Shown here: piece by piece, positions 16,238 through 24,341 of the stretch | How positions within the stretch are numbered: position 1 is the stretch's first letter | How the letters are laid out: the number at the start of each line of letters is the position of its first letter | Assembly: GCF_010723735.1 (NCBI RefSeq) | Contig: NZ_BLLB01000002.1 | Span: forward strand, 4,960,001-5,024,000 | From: Mycolicibacterium hippocampi | GTDB taxonomy: Bacteria; Actinomycetota; Actinomycetes; Mycobacteriales; Mycobacteriaceae | DNA: 64,000 nt | Direction of reading: 5' to 3' | Program-made: the position numbers and the translations under genes | Notes under the pieces: model-generated | The model's database searches: none | Told to the model about the DNA's origin: nothing | The model's input: only the letters and a program-made list of their open reading frames with translations

Positions 16238-18078
16238 GTCCTTCCCTCGAGCATCTCGATGACCGCAACCGCCAGCTCGTCGGGGGTGCGGTCCGAGGTG
16301 AGGCGCAGATCCGGGTTCTTCGGCCGTTGATACGGGCTGTCGACACCGGTGAAGTGGGTGATCTCGCCGGCACGCGCCTTGGCGTACAACCCCTTCGGGT
16401 CGCGCCTCTCGCAATCCTCCAGCGGGGTGTCGCAGAACACCTCGTAGAAGTCGACACCGGCTTCGGTGGCCACCGTGCGCGCCAGCTCACGGTGCTCGGC
16501 GAGGGGACTGATCGCCGGCACCAGCACCACCTGACCGGAGTCGGCGAGGATCGCGGCCACGTGCGCGAGCCTGCGGAGGTTCTCCGACCGGTCGGCCATC
16601 GAGAAACCGAGGTCCGCGTTGAGGCCGTGACGCAGGTTGTCGCCGTCGAGAACGTAAGCGGGAATCCCCTTTTCGAGCAACTTCTGCTCGACGAGCATGG
16701 CCACCGAGGACTTGCCCGAGCCGGACAGGCCGGTGAACCACACTGTGCGCCCCCTTGTCAGCCGGTCCTCGGCGGTGCACAGCGACTCGTGCCGGACCGT
16801 GTTCGGGCTCGCAGTGCGTACCGTGCCGTCGCGCAGCACCATGCCCGCGGCCACGGTCCCGTTGGAGTTCGGGTCGATCAGGATGAACGAGCCGGTGGTC
16901 GCGTTGCGGCTGTACTCGTCGAGCAGCAGCGGCACGTGGGTGCGCAGCGAGACCCGGCCCAGCTCATTGAGTTTGAGCGCTGTCGCCGATTTGTCACGAT
17001 GCAGGGTGTTGACATCGAGGCGGTAGTCCAGACCCGTCACCTTGACCCGCGTGGTGCGGGTGTTGTGCTTGATCAGGTAGTCGCGACCGGGTTCAAGCGA
17101 CGCGCCGTCGGCCATCCAGCACACAGTGGCGTCGAAGTCCTGCGAAACCCTGGGCTGATTGTTCGGACGCGCGATCAGGTCACCACGGGAGATGTCGATG
17201 TCGTCGGTCAGGCTGACCGACACCGCCATCGGCGGGAACGCCTCTTCGATTGGGCCGCCCGGGCTTTCGATCGCGGCGATCTTGGTCGTCTTGCCGGTGG
17301 GCAGCACCACGACCTCGTCACCGACCCGCATCACCCCGCTGGCCAGCGTGCCCGCGTAGCTGCGGTGATCATGGTGGTCCCGGGTCTGCGGGCGGATCAC
17401 GTACTGCACCGGGAACCGGACGTCGACGAGGTTGCGATCGCCGGCGATGTACACCTCTTCGAGGTGGGTGAGCAGCGACGGCCCTTCGTACCACGGCGTC
17501 ACGTCGGACTTGGTGACCACGTTGTCGCCGTTGAGCGCCGACAGCGGGATGGTCGTCACGTCATGGACATCCAGGCGTGCGGCGAAGTCATGGAACTCGT
17601 TGCGGATCGACTCGAAACGCTCCTCGTCCCAGTCGACCAGGTCCATCTTGTTGACCGCCAGCACGACGTGCTGGATGCCGAGCAACGAGGCCAGGAAGGC
17701 ATGCCGCCGCGACTGCTCGAGCAGCCCGTGGCGCGCATCGACGAGCACGATGGCCAGCTGCGCAGTCGACGTTCCGGTGACCATGTTGCGGGTGTACTGG
17801 ATGTGACCCGGGGTGTCGGCGATGATGAATTTCCGCTTGGCCGTGGCGAAATAGCGGTAGGCGACATCGATGGTGATGCCCTGCTCGCGCTCGGCCCGCA
17901 GGCCGTCGGTCACCAGCGCCAGGTCGGTGTAGTCGTGTCCGCGCTCCTTGGAGGTGCGCTCGACTGCGGCAAGCTGGTCCTCCATGACGGCCTTGGAGTC
18001 GAAGAGCAACCGGCCGATCAGCGTGGACTTGCCGTCGTCGACCGAACCGGCGGTCGCGATCCTCAGAAGTGTTGCCAT
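16234..18078 (-). CDS. cysN: Bifunctional sulfate adenylyltransferase GTPase / APS kinase CysNC
   Basis: A 614-residue fusion. Residues about 1-430 are the CysN GTPase: P-loop GSVDDGKST, switch-II DTPGHIQYT, NKMD for guanine, then beta-barrel domains. Residues about 440-614 are APS kinase: P-loop GLSGSGKSS, DGDNLRHGLNADLGFS and the FYEVFCDTP segment. CysN with CysD makes APS from sulfate and ATP; the CysC part phosphorylates it to PAPS. ATG 18078 begins the conserved MATLLRIATAGSVD. It lies 34 bp after cysD and overlaps cysQ. The fusion is normal for mycobacteria. Confidence 0.95.
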   Translation of the reverse strand: MATLLRIATAGSVDDGKSTLIGRLLFDSKAVMEDQLAAVERTSKERGHDYTDLALVTDGLRAEREQGITIDVAYRYFATAKRKFIIADTPGHIQYTRNMVTGTSTAQLAIVLVDARHGLLEQSRRHAFLASLLGIQHVVLAVNKMDLVDWDEERFESIRNEFHDFAARLDVHDVTTIPLSALNGDNVVTKSDVTPWYEGPSLLTHLEEVYIAGDRNLVDVRFPVQYVIRPQTRDHHDHRSYAGTLASGVMRVGDEVVVLPTGKTTKIAAIESPGGPIEEAFPPMAVSVSLTDDIDISRGDLIARPNNQPRVSQDFDATVCWMADGASLEPGRDYLIKHNTRTTRVKVTGLDYRLDVNTLHRDKSATALKLNELGRVSLRTHVPLLLDEYSRNATTGSFILIDPNSNGTVAAGMVLRDGTVRTASPNTVRHESLCTAEDRLTRGRTVWFTGLSGSGKSSVAMLVEQKLLEKGIPAYVLDGDNLRHGLNADLGFSMADRSENLRRLAHVAAILADSGQVVLVPAISPLAEHRELARTVATEAGVDFYEVFCDTPLEDCERRDPKGLYAKARAGEITHFTGVDSPYQRPKNPDLRLTSDRTPDELAVAVIEMLEGRT

Positions 18079-18112
18079 GGTTATTTCACCCGTCGCTTCG
18101 CTCGCCTTGGCA

Positions 18113-19045
18113 TCAGAAGTAGCCCTCTCGCTTGCGGTCTTCCATGCCCGCCTCGGAGATCCGATCGTCGGCGCGGGTGGCGCCACGTTCGGTCAGCCGC
18201 GAGATGGCGGTCTCGGCGATGACCTCGGCGACGGTGGCCGCCGTCGACTCGACGCAGCCGGTGCAGGTGACGTCGCCGACGGTGCGGAACCGCACGGTCT
18301 TCTCGATGATCGGCTCGTCCTCATGTGGCTGCAGATACTTGTGGACGGCCAGCAGCATGCCGTCGCGCTCGAACACCTTGCGCTGGTGGGCGTAGTAGAT
18401 CGACGGCAGCTTGATCTTCTCGGCGCCGATGTAGGACCAGATGTCGAACTCGGTCCAGTTGGACAACGGGAACACCCGGATGTGCTCACCCTTGTGGTGA
18501 CGGCCGTTGTAGATGTTCCACAGCTCGGGGCGCTGAGCCTTGGGATCCCACTGGCCGAACTCGTCGCGGAAGGAGAAGACCCGCTCCTTGGCCCTGGCCT
18601 TCTCCTCGTCGCGGCGGGCACCGCCGAAGGCGGCATCGAACTTGTTCTCGCGGATGGCGCGCAACAACGTGAAGGTCTGCATCGGATTGCGCGACGGGAT
18701 GGTCTCGACCACCCGGCCGGCGTCGATGTCGTCCTGCACCTTGGCGACCACCAGCCGCACGCCGGACTCCGCGACCAGCTCGTCACGGGCGGCCAGCACC
18801 TCGTCGAAGTTGTGGCCGGTGTCGACGTGCATCACCGGGAACGGCAACCGGCCGGGCCGGAAGGCCTTGATCGCAAGATGCAGCATGACGATCGAGTCCT
18901 TGCCACCCGAGAACAGCAGGACCGGCCGCTCGAACTCGGCGGCCACCTCCCTGATGATGTGGATGGCCTCGGCCTCCAACGCTCGCAGGTGGCTCAGTTC
19001 GTACCGGCCGGCGTTCTGGGTGAGCTCGTCGTCGGTGACCGTCAT
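18113..19045 (-). CDS. cysD: Sulfate adenylyltransferase subunit 2 CysD
   Basis: A 310-residue adenylyl-transferring subunit of the PAPS-reductase/ATP-sulfurylase superfamily. The PP-loop is VLLFSGGKDSIVMLHLA; downstream come VMHVDTGHNFDEV and FGGARRDEEKARAKER. It binds ATP and sulfate and works with the GTPase CysN. The start ATG 19045 overlaps, as ATGA, the stop of a 15-codon leaderless ORF, with GGAG just upstream. Transcription probably starts at 19089, so cysD expression depends on passage through this mini-ORF. CymR-like control by the Rrf2 gene is possible but not shown. Confidence 0.95.
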   Translation of the reverse strand: MTVTDDELTQNAGRYELSHLRALEAEAIHIIREVAAEFERPVLLFSGGKDSIVMLHLAIKAFRPGRLPFPVMHVDTGHNFDEVLAARDELVAESGVRLVVAKVQDDIDAGRVVETIPSRNPMQTFTLLRAIRENKFDAAFGGARRDEEKARAKERVFSFRDEFGQWDPKAQRPELWNIYNGRHHKGEHIRVFPLSNWTEFDIWSYIGAEKIKLPSIYYAHQRKVFERDGMLLAVHKYLQPHEDEPIIEKTVRFRTVGDVTCTGCVESTAATVAEVIAETAISRLTERGATRADDRISEAGMEDRKREGYF

Positions 19046-19089
19046 CGCATCTCCATAAAGTCGGTAGATATGACCAACTTACCAATCAT
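19042..19089 (-). CDS. Leaderless 15-codon ORF coupled to cysD
   Basis: ATG 19089 opens a small ORF, MIGKLVISTDFMEMR, whose TGA overlaps the cysD ATG. A perfect TTGACA and TAGATT spaced by 18 bp end 7 nt before this ATG, so the mRNA should begin at the start codon. Leaderless small leader ORFs before sulfur genes are known in mycobacteria, but the described cysteine-attenuation type carries Cys codons and this one has none. Three Met codons and the ATGA junction suggest translational coupling or another attenuation logic. Translation is inferred. Confidence 0.6.
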   Translation of the reverse strand: MIGKLVISTDFMEMR

Positions 19090-19096
19090 GCCCTGG

Positions 19097-19126
19097 AATC
19101 TAGCGATCTGCCGCCGGTGCTGTCAA
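19097..19126 (-). promoter_or_regulatory. Promoter of the cysD-cysNC-cysQ operon
   Basis: On the minus strand TTGACA (19126-19121), an 18-bp spacer and TAGATT (19102-19097) form the best sigma-70-like promoter in the window. The 7-nt gap to ATG 19089 predicts a leaderless transcript. Confidence 0.75.
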
Positions 19127-19155
19127 CGTCGAGCGACTCCGCAGCCGGTACGCGG

Positions 19156-19224
19156 GCACGCCCAAATCCGACTTCTGCAGCAGAATTGCGAGTAACAGCC
19201 TGCAAAAGTCGGGTCTCGGCGTGC
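19156..19224. terminator. Long imperfect hairpin insulating cysD from the glycosyltransferase operon
   Basis: CCGACTTCTGCAG (19168-19180) pairs with CTGCAAAAGTCGG (19200-19212) with one mismatch. An outer GCACGCC/GGCGTGC pair extends the stem. The loop contains CAGCAG then TTGCGAGT. It lies 30 nt past the stop of the first GT39 gene and just upstream of the cysD promoter, so it probably terminates glycosyltransferase transcripts. Its loop motif recurs at 47246-47264. Confidence 0.6.
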
Positions 19225-19254
19225 TTCGGGTCGCGCTGTCTAGGCGGTGACCTG

Positions 19255-21132
19255 TCAACGCTGCAGGTCGTACACGGTCGCACCACCGACGCTCATCGGG
19301 GTGAAGTTCTGCTCGACCCAAGTGGTGATGTCGGTCGGCGATCCGATGCCGCGGCCGGGCCCACCACGGTCGTCGGCGATGAAATAGCGCACCTGCCTGT
19401 CGGAGACATAGGCCTGGAACTGCTCGAGGGTCGGTGAGTTGTCGCCGCCGGTGAACCCGCCGATCGCCATCACCGAAGCGCCCGTCGCCAGCTCGAGGCC
19501 GCCTGCGGACATCGAGCCGATGGTTGCAGCAGCCCAGCGGTTGTCGTCGGCCGCCTCCACAAGCTGCTGCAGTTCGGTGTTGTCCGACACCGAGCCGCCG
19601 GCACCCCGGCCTCCCGGGCCACCGTCGGAGGCTGCCGGACCGGACATCGCCATCGGTCCCTCATCGGCGCGCATCGCCGTCTCGATCGTGTAGGCGGCAG
19701 GCACGGCCGCACCGAAGAACACTGCTGCGGCGGCGCCAATCGCGGTCGCACGACCGAGCCGGTGTAGGCCGACGGCGAGCGTCACGGCCACCACCACAGC
19801 GCCGATCAGCACCACCCAGCGCAGCCAGGGCAGCCAGTCCGGCGTTCGGTCGAGAAGGACGAACGCCCACACCCCGGTCGCCGCACACATCGTCGTCAAC
19901 ACCGCGCGCGGCGCCCGATACCGCCGGCCTCGCCAGAGTTCGGCCGTGCAGATCCCGACCAGTGCGGCGACCGCCGGGGCCAACGCCACGGTGTAGTACG
20001 GGTGGATGATGCCGTCCATGAAGCTGAACACCGCACCGGTGACCAGCAGCCAACCACCCCACAGCAACAGGCTCGCTCGGACTCCGGCCGTACGTGCAGT
20101 CCTGCGGGTGAACCACAGGCCCGCCCCCAGGCCGATCAGCGCAGCCGGCAACAGCCACGATGCCTCGGCGCCCATCGACGCACCGAACAGCCGACCGATC
20201 CCGGGCTCGCCGCCGAAGAACAGATTGCCGCCCGCCCCGTCCGGCCCGCCACCCGGCCCGCCACCGTCAGGGCCGCCACCAGGGCCGCCTTCGCCGCCGG
20301 TGACGCGCTGGATACCGTTGTAGCCCAATGCGAGTTGCACCAGGCTGTTGTCGGTGGAGCCACCGACGTACGGCCGTGAGCCTGCGGGCCAGATGCTGAC
20401 CATCACCAGGAACGATCCAGCGGTCGCGATCATCGCACCGGCCGCCAACAGCAGCTTGCGCACCCGCTGCCACCACCCGACCGGCGCGGCCACCAGGAAC
20501 GCCACCGCGAAACCGGGCACGACGAGGACGCCCTGCAGCATCTTGGCCAGGAACGCAAACCCCAGCACCACCCCCACCAGGACCAGCCACCGGGTGCCCG
20601 CCGTCTCCACCGCGCGCACCATGCAGTACGCGGCGACGACGAGCAGCAGCACCAGCAGCGCATCGGGGTTGTTGTACCGGAACATCAACGCCGCCACCGG
20701 CGTGACGGCGAGCACGGCGCCGGCGAGCAGGCCGGCGCCGGGGCCACTGACCCGGCGTACGGCGGCGTACACCACACCGACCGCCGCGACACCCATCAGT
20801 GCCTGCGGCAGCAGCATCGTGAACGGTGTGAACCCGAACAGCCTGCCCGACAACACCATCATCCACAGCGCGGCGGGCGGCTTGTCCACGGTGATCGCGT
20901 TACCGGCGTCCAAAGATCCGAACAGCCAGGCCTTCCAGTCCTGGGTACCCGCCTGCGCCGCTGCGGCGTAGTACTGGTTGGCCCAGCCCGAGGACCCCAG
21001 ATCCCACAGGTAGAGCACCGCGGTGACGCTCAGCAGCGCGAGCAGTGCCGGCCGCACCCAGCGGGGCTGCGCCAAGCGGTCTTCCGCGCCGGGCAGCACA
21101 GGTGAGTCGGTGGTCAGTGTCTTCGCGGTCAT
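19255..21132 (-). CDS. GT39-like polytopic glycosyltransferase (ArnT/PMT family)
   Basis: A 625-residue membrane glycosyltransferase of the GT-C fold. About eleven hydrophobic helices are visible; the first large extracytoplasmic loop after LYLWDLGSSGWANQYY leads to NAITVDKPPAALWMMVLSGRLFGF, typical of GT39/ArnT-like enzymes that use polyprenyl-phosphate sugars. A Gly-rich low-complexity stretch (GPGGGPDGGGPGGGPDG) lies mid-protein. ATG 21132 overlaps the GT2-GtrA stop by 4 bp. It is the distal gene of the operon and a paralogue of the gene at 22439-24319. Acceptor unknown; a cell-envelope lipid, polymer or protein is inferred. Confidence 0.82.
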   Translation of the reverse strand: MTAKTLTTDSPVLPGAEDRLAQPRWVRPALLALLSVTAVLYLWDLGSSGWANQYYAAAAQAGTQDWKAWLFGSLDAGNAITVDKPPAALWMMVLSGRLFGFTPFTMLLPQALMGVAAVGVVYAAVRRVSGPGAGLLAGAVLAVTPVAALMFRYNNPDALLVLLLVVAAYCMVRAVETAGTRWLVLVGVVLGFAFLAKMLQGVLVVPGFAVAFLVAAPVGWWQRVRKLLLAAGAMIATAGSFLVMVSIWPAGSRPYVGGSTDNSLVQLALGYNGIQRVTGGEGGPGGGPDGGGPGGGPDGAGGNLFFGGEPGIGRLFGASMGAEASWLLPAALIGLGAGLWFTRRTARTAGVRASLLLWGGWLLVTGAVFSFMDGIIHPYYTVALAPAVAALVGICTAELWRGRRYRAPRAVLTTMCAATGVWAFVLLDRTPDWLPWLRWVVLIGAVVVAVTLAVGLHRLGRATAIGAAAAVFFGAAVPAAYTIETAMRADEGPMAMSGPAASDGGPGGRGAGGSVSDNTELQQLVEAADDNRWAAATIGSMSAGGLELATGASVMAIGGFTGGDNSPTLEQFQAYVSDRQVRYFIADDRGGPGRGIGSPTDITTWVEQNFTPMSVGGATVYDLQR

Positions 21133-22418
21133 CGCGGCTTTCCTTCTGTTTTGCTGCGCAGTGGGTGGAACACCCAGCCGCGCAGCAGGACGAAGCGCAC
21201 CGCGGTGGCGAGCAGGTTGGCCCCGACGAGGACCGCGAGTTCGACTGTGTGGGGTGGCGCCTGCGTCGTGGCGTGCAGAATCCAGAGCGAGCCGCTGGTG
21301 ATGGACAACGCGACGCCGAAGACGATCAGCCCTTCGGCGTGATGTCGGATCAAACGGGCGCTGCCCCCGACGCCGAACGTGAACCGCCGGTTGGCCGCCG
21401 TGTTGGCGAGCGCGGTGAGCAGCAGTGCGATCAGGTTGGCCAACTGCGCACCGGCCCACCCCTGAATCAGCACGAACAGCAGGACATAGGCGGCGGTCGA
21501 TGCAACCCCGACGGCCCCGAACCGCACGACCTGCCGCAGCAGTGAACCCGGGGCGGCCGGGACTCCCGAAAGTCCGAGCTGTGCGGCGATGGTGTTGACC
21601 GGGATGGCGCCGGTGGCGAAACCGCGCAGCAGCCGTCCGATGCCGCGTAGGTCGGCGGCGGCTGTCGCCACGATGTCCACGGTGGTGTTCGGATCGTCCA
21701 CCCAGTCCACCGGCACCTCGTGGATGCGCAATCCACTGCGCTCTGCCAGAACCAGAAGTTCGGTGTCGAAGAACCACCCGGTGTCCTCGACAAACGGCAG
21801 CAACCGAGCTGCGACGTCGGCGCGAATCGCTTTGAACCCACATTGTGCGTCGGAGAACCCGGCCGCCAGTGTGGATTTCAGCAGCAGGTTGTAGCAGCGG
21901 GAGATGACCTCCCGTTTGGGGCCGCGCCGCACGCGGGCACCGCGACCGAGCCTGGTCCCGATCGCAAGATCGGAGTGGCCCGAGACCAGCGGCGCGACCA
22001 GAGGGGCGAGTGCCGCGAGATCGGTGGACAGGTCGACGTCCATGTACACCAGGACCGTCGCGTCGGACGTCGACCAGACCTGATGCAGGGCGCGTCCCCG
22101 TCCCTTCTGTTCCAGCCTGACCACCCGCACGTCGGCCAGCTCGCCAGCGAGATCTGTCGCGATGCGGGCTGTGTCGTCGGTGCTCGCGTTGTCGGCGATG
22201 GTGATCCGCGCCGGGAACGGGACGGCCTCCCGCAGGTAGCGGTGCAGGCGGTGCACTGTGTCGGCCAGCACCTCTTGCTCGTTGTAGACGGGGACCACGA
22301 CATCGAGCACCGGCACCCCGGAAGCGCGCGCTGCCGCCGCAGCGTTCGGCCGGGGTTCGAACGGCTTGTCACCACAGTGGAACTCGTGCTCGAGCACAGT
22401 GTCTGTCATGACATCCAT
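21129..22418 (-). CDS. Bifunctional GT2 glycosyltransferase / GtrA membrane protein
   Basis: A 429-residue fusion. Residues about 35-260 form a dolichol-phosphate-mannose-synthase-like GT2 domain: VLDVVVPVYNEQEVL, ADNASTDDTARI, the metal-binding YMDVDLSTD and GFKAIRADV. Residues about 290-425 form a GtrA-like domain with four helices (LRQVVRFGAVGVAS onward, ending in RFVLLRGWVF). The expected role is to make and help flip a polyprenyl-phosphate sugar, supplying donor to the two GT39 neighbours. The exact start (22418 or 22409) is uncertain. It overlaps the next gene by 4 bp. Confidence 0.83.
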   Translation of the reverse strand: MDVMTDTVLEHEFHCGDKPFEPRPNAAAAARASGVPVLDVVVPVYNEQEVLADTVHRLHRYLREAVPFPARITIADNASTDDTARIATDLAGELADVRVVRLEQKGRGRALHQVWSTSDATVLVYMDVDLSTDLAALAPLVAPLVSGHSDLAIGTRLGRGARVRRGPKREVISRCYNLLLKSTLAAGFSDAQCGFKAIRADVAARLLPFVEDTGWFFDTELLVLAERSGLRIHEVPVDWVDDPNTTVDIVATAAADLRGIGRLLRGFATGAIPVNTIAAQLGLSGVPAAPGSLLRQVVRFGAVGVASTAAYVLLFVLIQGWAGAQLANLIALLLTALANTAANRRFTFGVGGSARLIRHHAEGLIVFGVALSITSGSLWILHATTQAPPHTVELAVLVGANLLATAVRFVLLRGWVFHPLRSKTEGKPR

Positions 22419-22438
22419 GCTCGGCTGCACAGGTGTGC

Positions 22439-24319
22439 TCAGCGTTGGCCCGAGCTGTGTTCGGGCTGTGAGACGGCGGCCGGCGTGGTCAGGTCGTAGA
22501 CGACCACCCCGTCGATGGTCTGTGCGGCATAGTGCGCCTGCACCCAATCGGTGATCGACGCCGACTCTCCACCGTCACCGCGACCCGGGCGACCCATCAT
22601 CCGGCCCTCGATGAAGTAGTGGATCCGTCCCCCGTCGACGTGACCGATGAACTGCTCGAGCGTCGGCGCGGGGTCGGTGCCGTTGAAGCCCCCCACCGCC
22701 ATCACCGGAGCACCGGATGTCAACTGGTACCCAGCGGCATTGTTGGACCCGACAACCGCTGCCGCCCAGGCATACTCGCTGGCCTGCGCGGCGATACGAC
22801 GGGACAGCTCAGGCCCCGGGACCGGCGCGTTCAACAAGCCGTCGGGAAGACCGGGCCCACCGCTTCGTGCCGGTCCGACCGTAGGGATCGCTCCGCTGTG
22901 CGGTGTCGACGCGGTGGCAATGGAGTACGCGGTAGGCGCGGCGATGCACGCCACCACCGTGAGCAGCGCGACTGCATGGGTCGCCCTCTCACCCAACCAG
23001 TTCGACAGAAGCACCAGCACGGCCGCGCCCACTCCTGCGACAGCGACTCCCGCCCGCAGCACCGGCGCCCAGTCGCCATCACGGGCCAGCAGTACTGCCG
23101 CCAAGACAGCGGTGAGGAGGACCACGCCGGACAGTGTGGTCGCGGCGCGGACATCGGAACGCCTGTGCCACAGCAATGTTGCACCGATTCCGATTCCGGC
23201 GGCGATCGCCGGCGCGAGCGCCACCGTGTAGTAGGAGTGCACAATGCCGTTCATGTAGCTGAGCACCGCAGCCGTCACAGTCAGCCAGCCGCCCCAGATG
23301 ATCAGAGCGGCACGGGTGGAGTCGGTGCGCGGTGCGCGGCGGGTGGCGACGAAACCCGCGGCGATGCAGATGATCGCTGCCGGCAGCAGCCACGCGATGT
23401 CCATGCCCATCCCCGAGCCGAACAGTCGACCCCAGCCGACGTCGTGGTTGAGGTTGCCCAGACCGCCGGGCTCGTCACCGGTCAGTCGACCGAACCCGTT
23501 GTACCCCAGAGTGAGTTCGACGATGCTGTTGTTCTGTGACCCGCCGATGTACGGTCGCGACGATGCCGGCCACAGGTCCACCAGCAGCAGAAACCAACCG
23601 GCGGAGAGCGCCACCGCGGCCACCGCGAACCCGGTGTGCAGGAACCGCCGGCCCAGCGGCCTGGACCCGGCAAACAGGTAGGCCGCCGCGAGCGCGGGTA
23701 ACACCAGCAGCGCCTGCAACATCTTGGCCAGGAAGCCGAGCCCGACCGCCACACCCGCCGCGATCAGCCACCATCTGCCTGCATCCTTCTCACACGCGCG
23801 TTGGGTGCAGTAGGCGGCGAGGACCAACAGCAGTACCAGCAGCGCATCGGGATTGTTGAACCGGAACATCAGCGCCGCCACCGGCGTCAACGCAAATACC
23901 ACGCCGGCAAGAAGTGCGGCCGTGGGGCCGGCGACGCGGCGGACCCCGGCATAGAGCACTGCGACCGCGGCGACGCCCATCAATGCCTGCGGCGCCAGCA
24001 CGGCCCATGAGTTGAATCCGAACACCCGCACCGATACGGCCATCACCCACAGCGCGGCGGGGGTCTTGTCCACCGTGATGGCGTTCGCGGCGTCGCTGGA
24101 CCCGAACAGCATCGCCGTCCAGTCGCTCGCGCCCGCCTGTGCCGCCGCTGAGTAGTAGGCATTCGCCCAGCCGCTGTATGCGAGGTTCCACAGGTAGAGA
24201 ACCCCGGTGCCGCACAGCAGCAGGATCAACCCCGCCCGCGCCGAGCAGACGCGAAATCGCACACCCCGGGGGCTTTCTGCGCGATTTCGTGGCTGCTCGG
24301 CAGGAAGGAGGAAGGGCAC
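22439..24319 (-). CDS. GT39-like polytopic glycosyltransferase (second paralogue)
   Basis: A roughly 626-residue GT-C membrane enzyme closely resembling the gene at 19255-21132: LYLWNLAYSGWANAYYSAAAQAG, NAITVDKTPAALWVMAVSVRVFGF and SWPASRPY-like loop features recur. The start is uncertain. GTG 24319 gives a length nearly equal to the paralogue; ATG 24382 would overlap the kinase by 41 bp. The cytosolic tail before the first helix is encoded by a 60-nt palindromic element (24241-24300). The gene follows the TrcS-like kinase by 22 bp and is probably controlled by that two-component system. Confidence 0.78.
   Translation of the reverse strand: MPFLLPAEQPRNRAESPRGVRFRVCSARAGLILLLCGTGVLYLWNLAYSGWANAYYSAAAQAGASDWTAMLFGSSDAANAITVDKTPAALWVMAVSVRVFGFNSWAVLAPQALMGVAAVAVLYAGVRRVAGPTAALLAGVVFALTPVAALMFRFNNPDALLVLLLVLAAYCTQRACEKDAGRWWLIAAGVAVGLGFLAKMLQALLVLPALAAAYLFAGSRPLGRRFLHTGFAVAAVALSAGWFLLLVDLWPASSRPYIGGSQNNSIVELTLGYNGFGRLTGDEPGGLGNLNHDVGWGRLFGSGMGMDIAWLLPAAIICIAAGFVATRRAPRTDSTRAALIIWGGWLTVTAAVLSYMNGIVHSYYTVALAPAIAAGIGIGATLLWHRRSDVRAATTLSGVVLLTAVLAAVLLARDGDWAPVLRAGVAVAGVGAAVLVLLSNWLGERATHAVALLTVVACIAAPTAYSIATASTPHSGAIPTVGPARSGGPGLPDGLLNAPVPGPELSRRIAAQASEYAWAAAVVGSNNAAGYQLTSGAPVMAVGGFNGTDPAPTLEQFIGHVDGGRIHYFIEGRMMGRPGRGDGGESASITDWVQAHYAAQTIDGVVVYDLTTPAAVSQPEHSSGQR
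24241..24300 (-). repeat. 60-nt palindromic element inside the GT39 N-terminal codons
   Basis: The element begins and ends with CCGAGCAG/CTGCTCGG and has inner arms around CGAAATCGC/GCGATTTCG. It is the same length as, and about 75% identical to, the element at 31013-31072. It is read through without a stop, encoding the tail just before the first transmembrane helix. The two elements sit in different reading frames, so selection is on DNA/RNA rather than peptide. Confidence 0.7.
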
Positions 24320-24341
24320 CGATCGATCATCGGGGCCGGCG

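Noticed and set aside
16327..18222. 631-codon open frame opposite cysNC
   Set aside because: The opposite strand encodes an intact CysNC with all GTPase and kinase motifs; this frame is its mirror.
19046..19254. Riboswitch or poly-cysteine attenuator upstream of cysD
   Set aside because: The predicted transcript starts only 44 nt before cysD, leaving no room for a riboswitch, and the mini-ORF has no Cys codon.
24241..24300. Element read as an intrinsic terminator of the kinase gene
   Set aside because: It lies inside the open frame of the next co-directional gene, and an identical-length relative lies inside oppA codons, so simple termination is unlikely although attenuation is possible.
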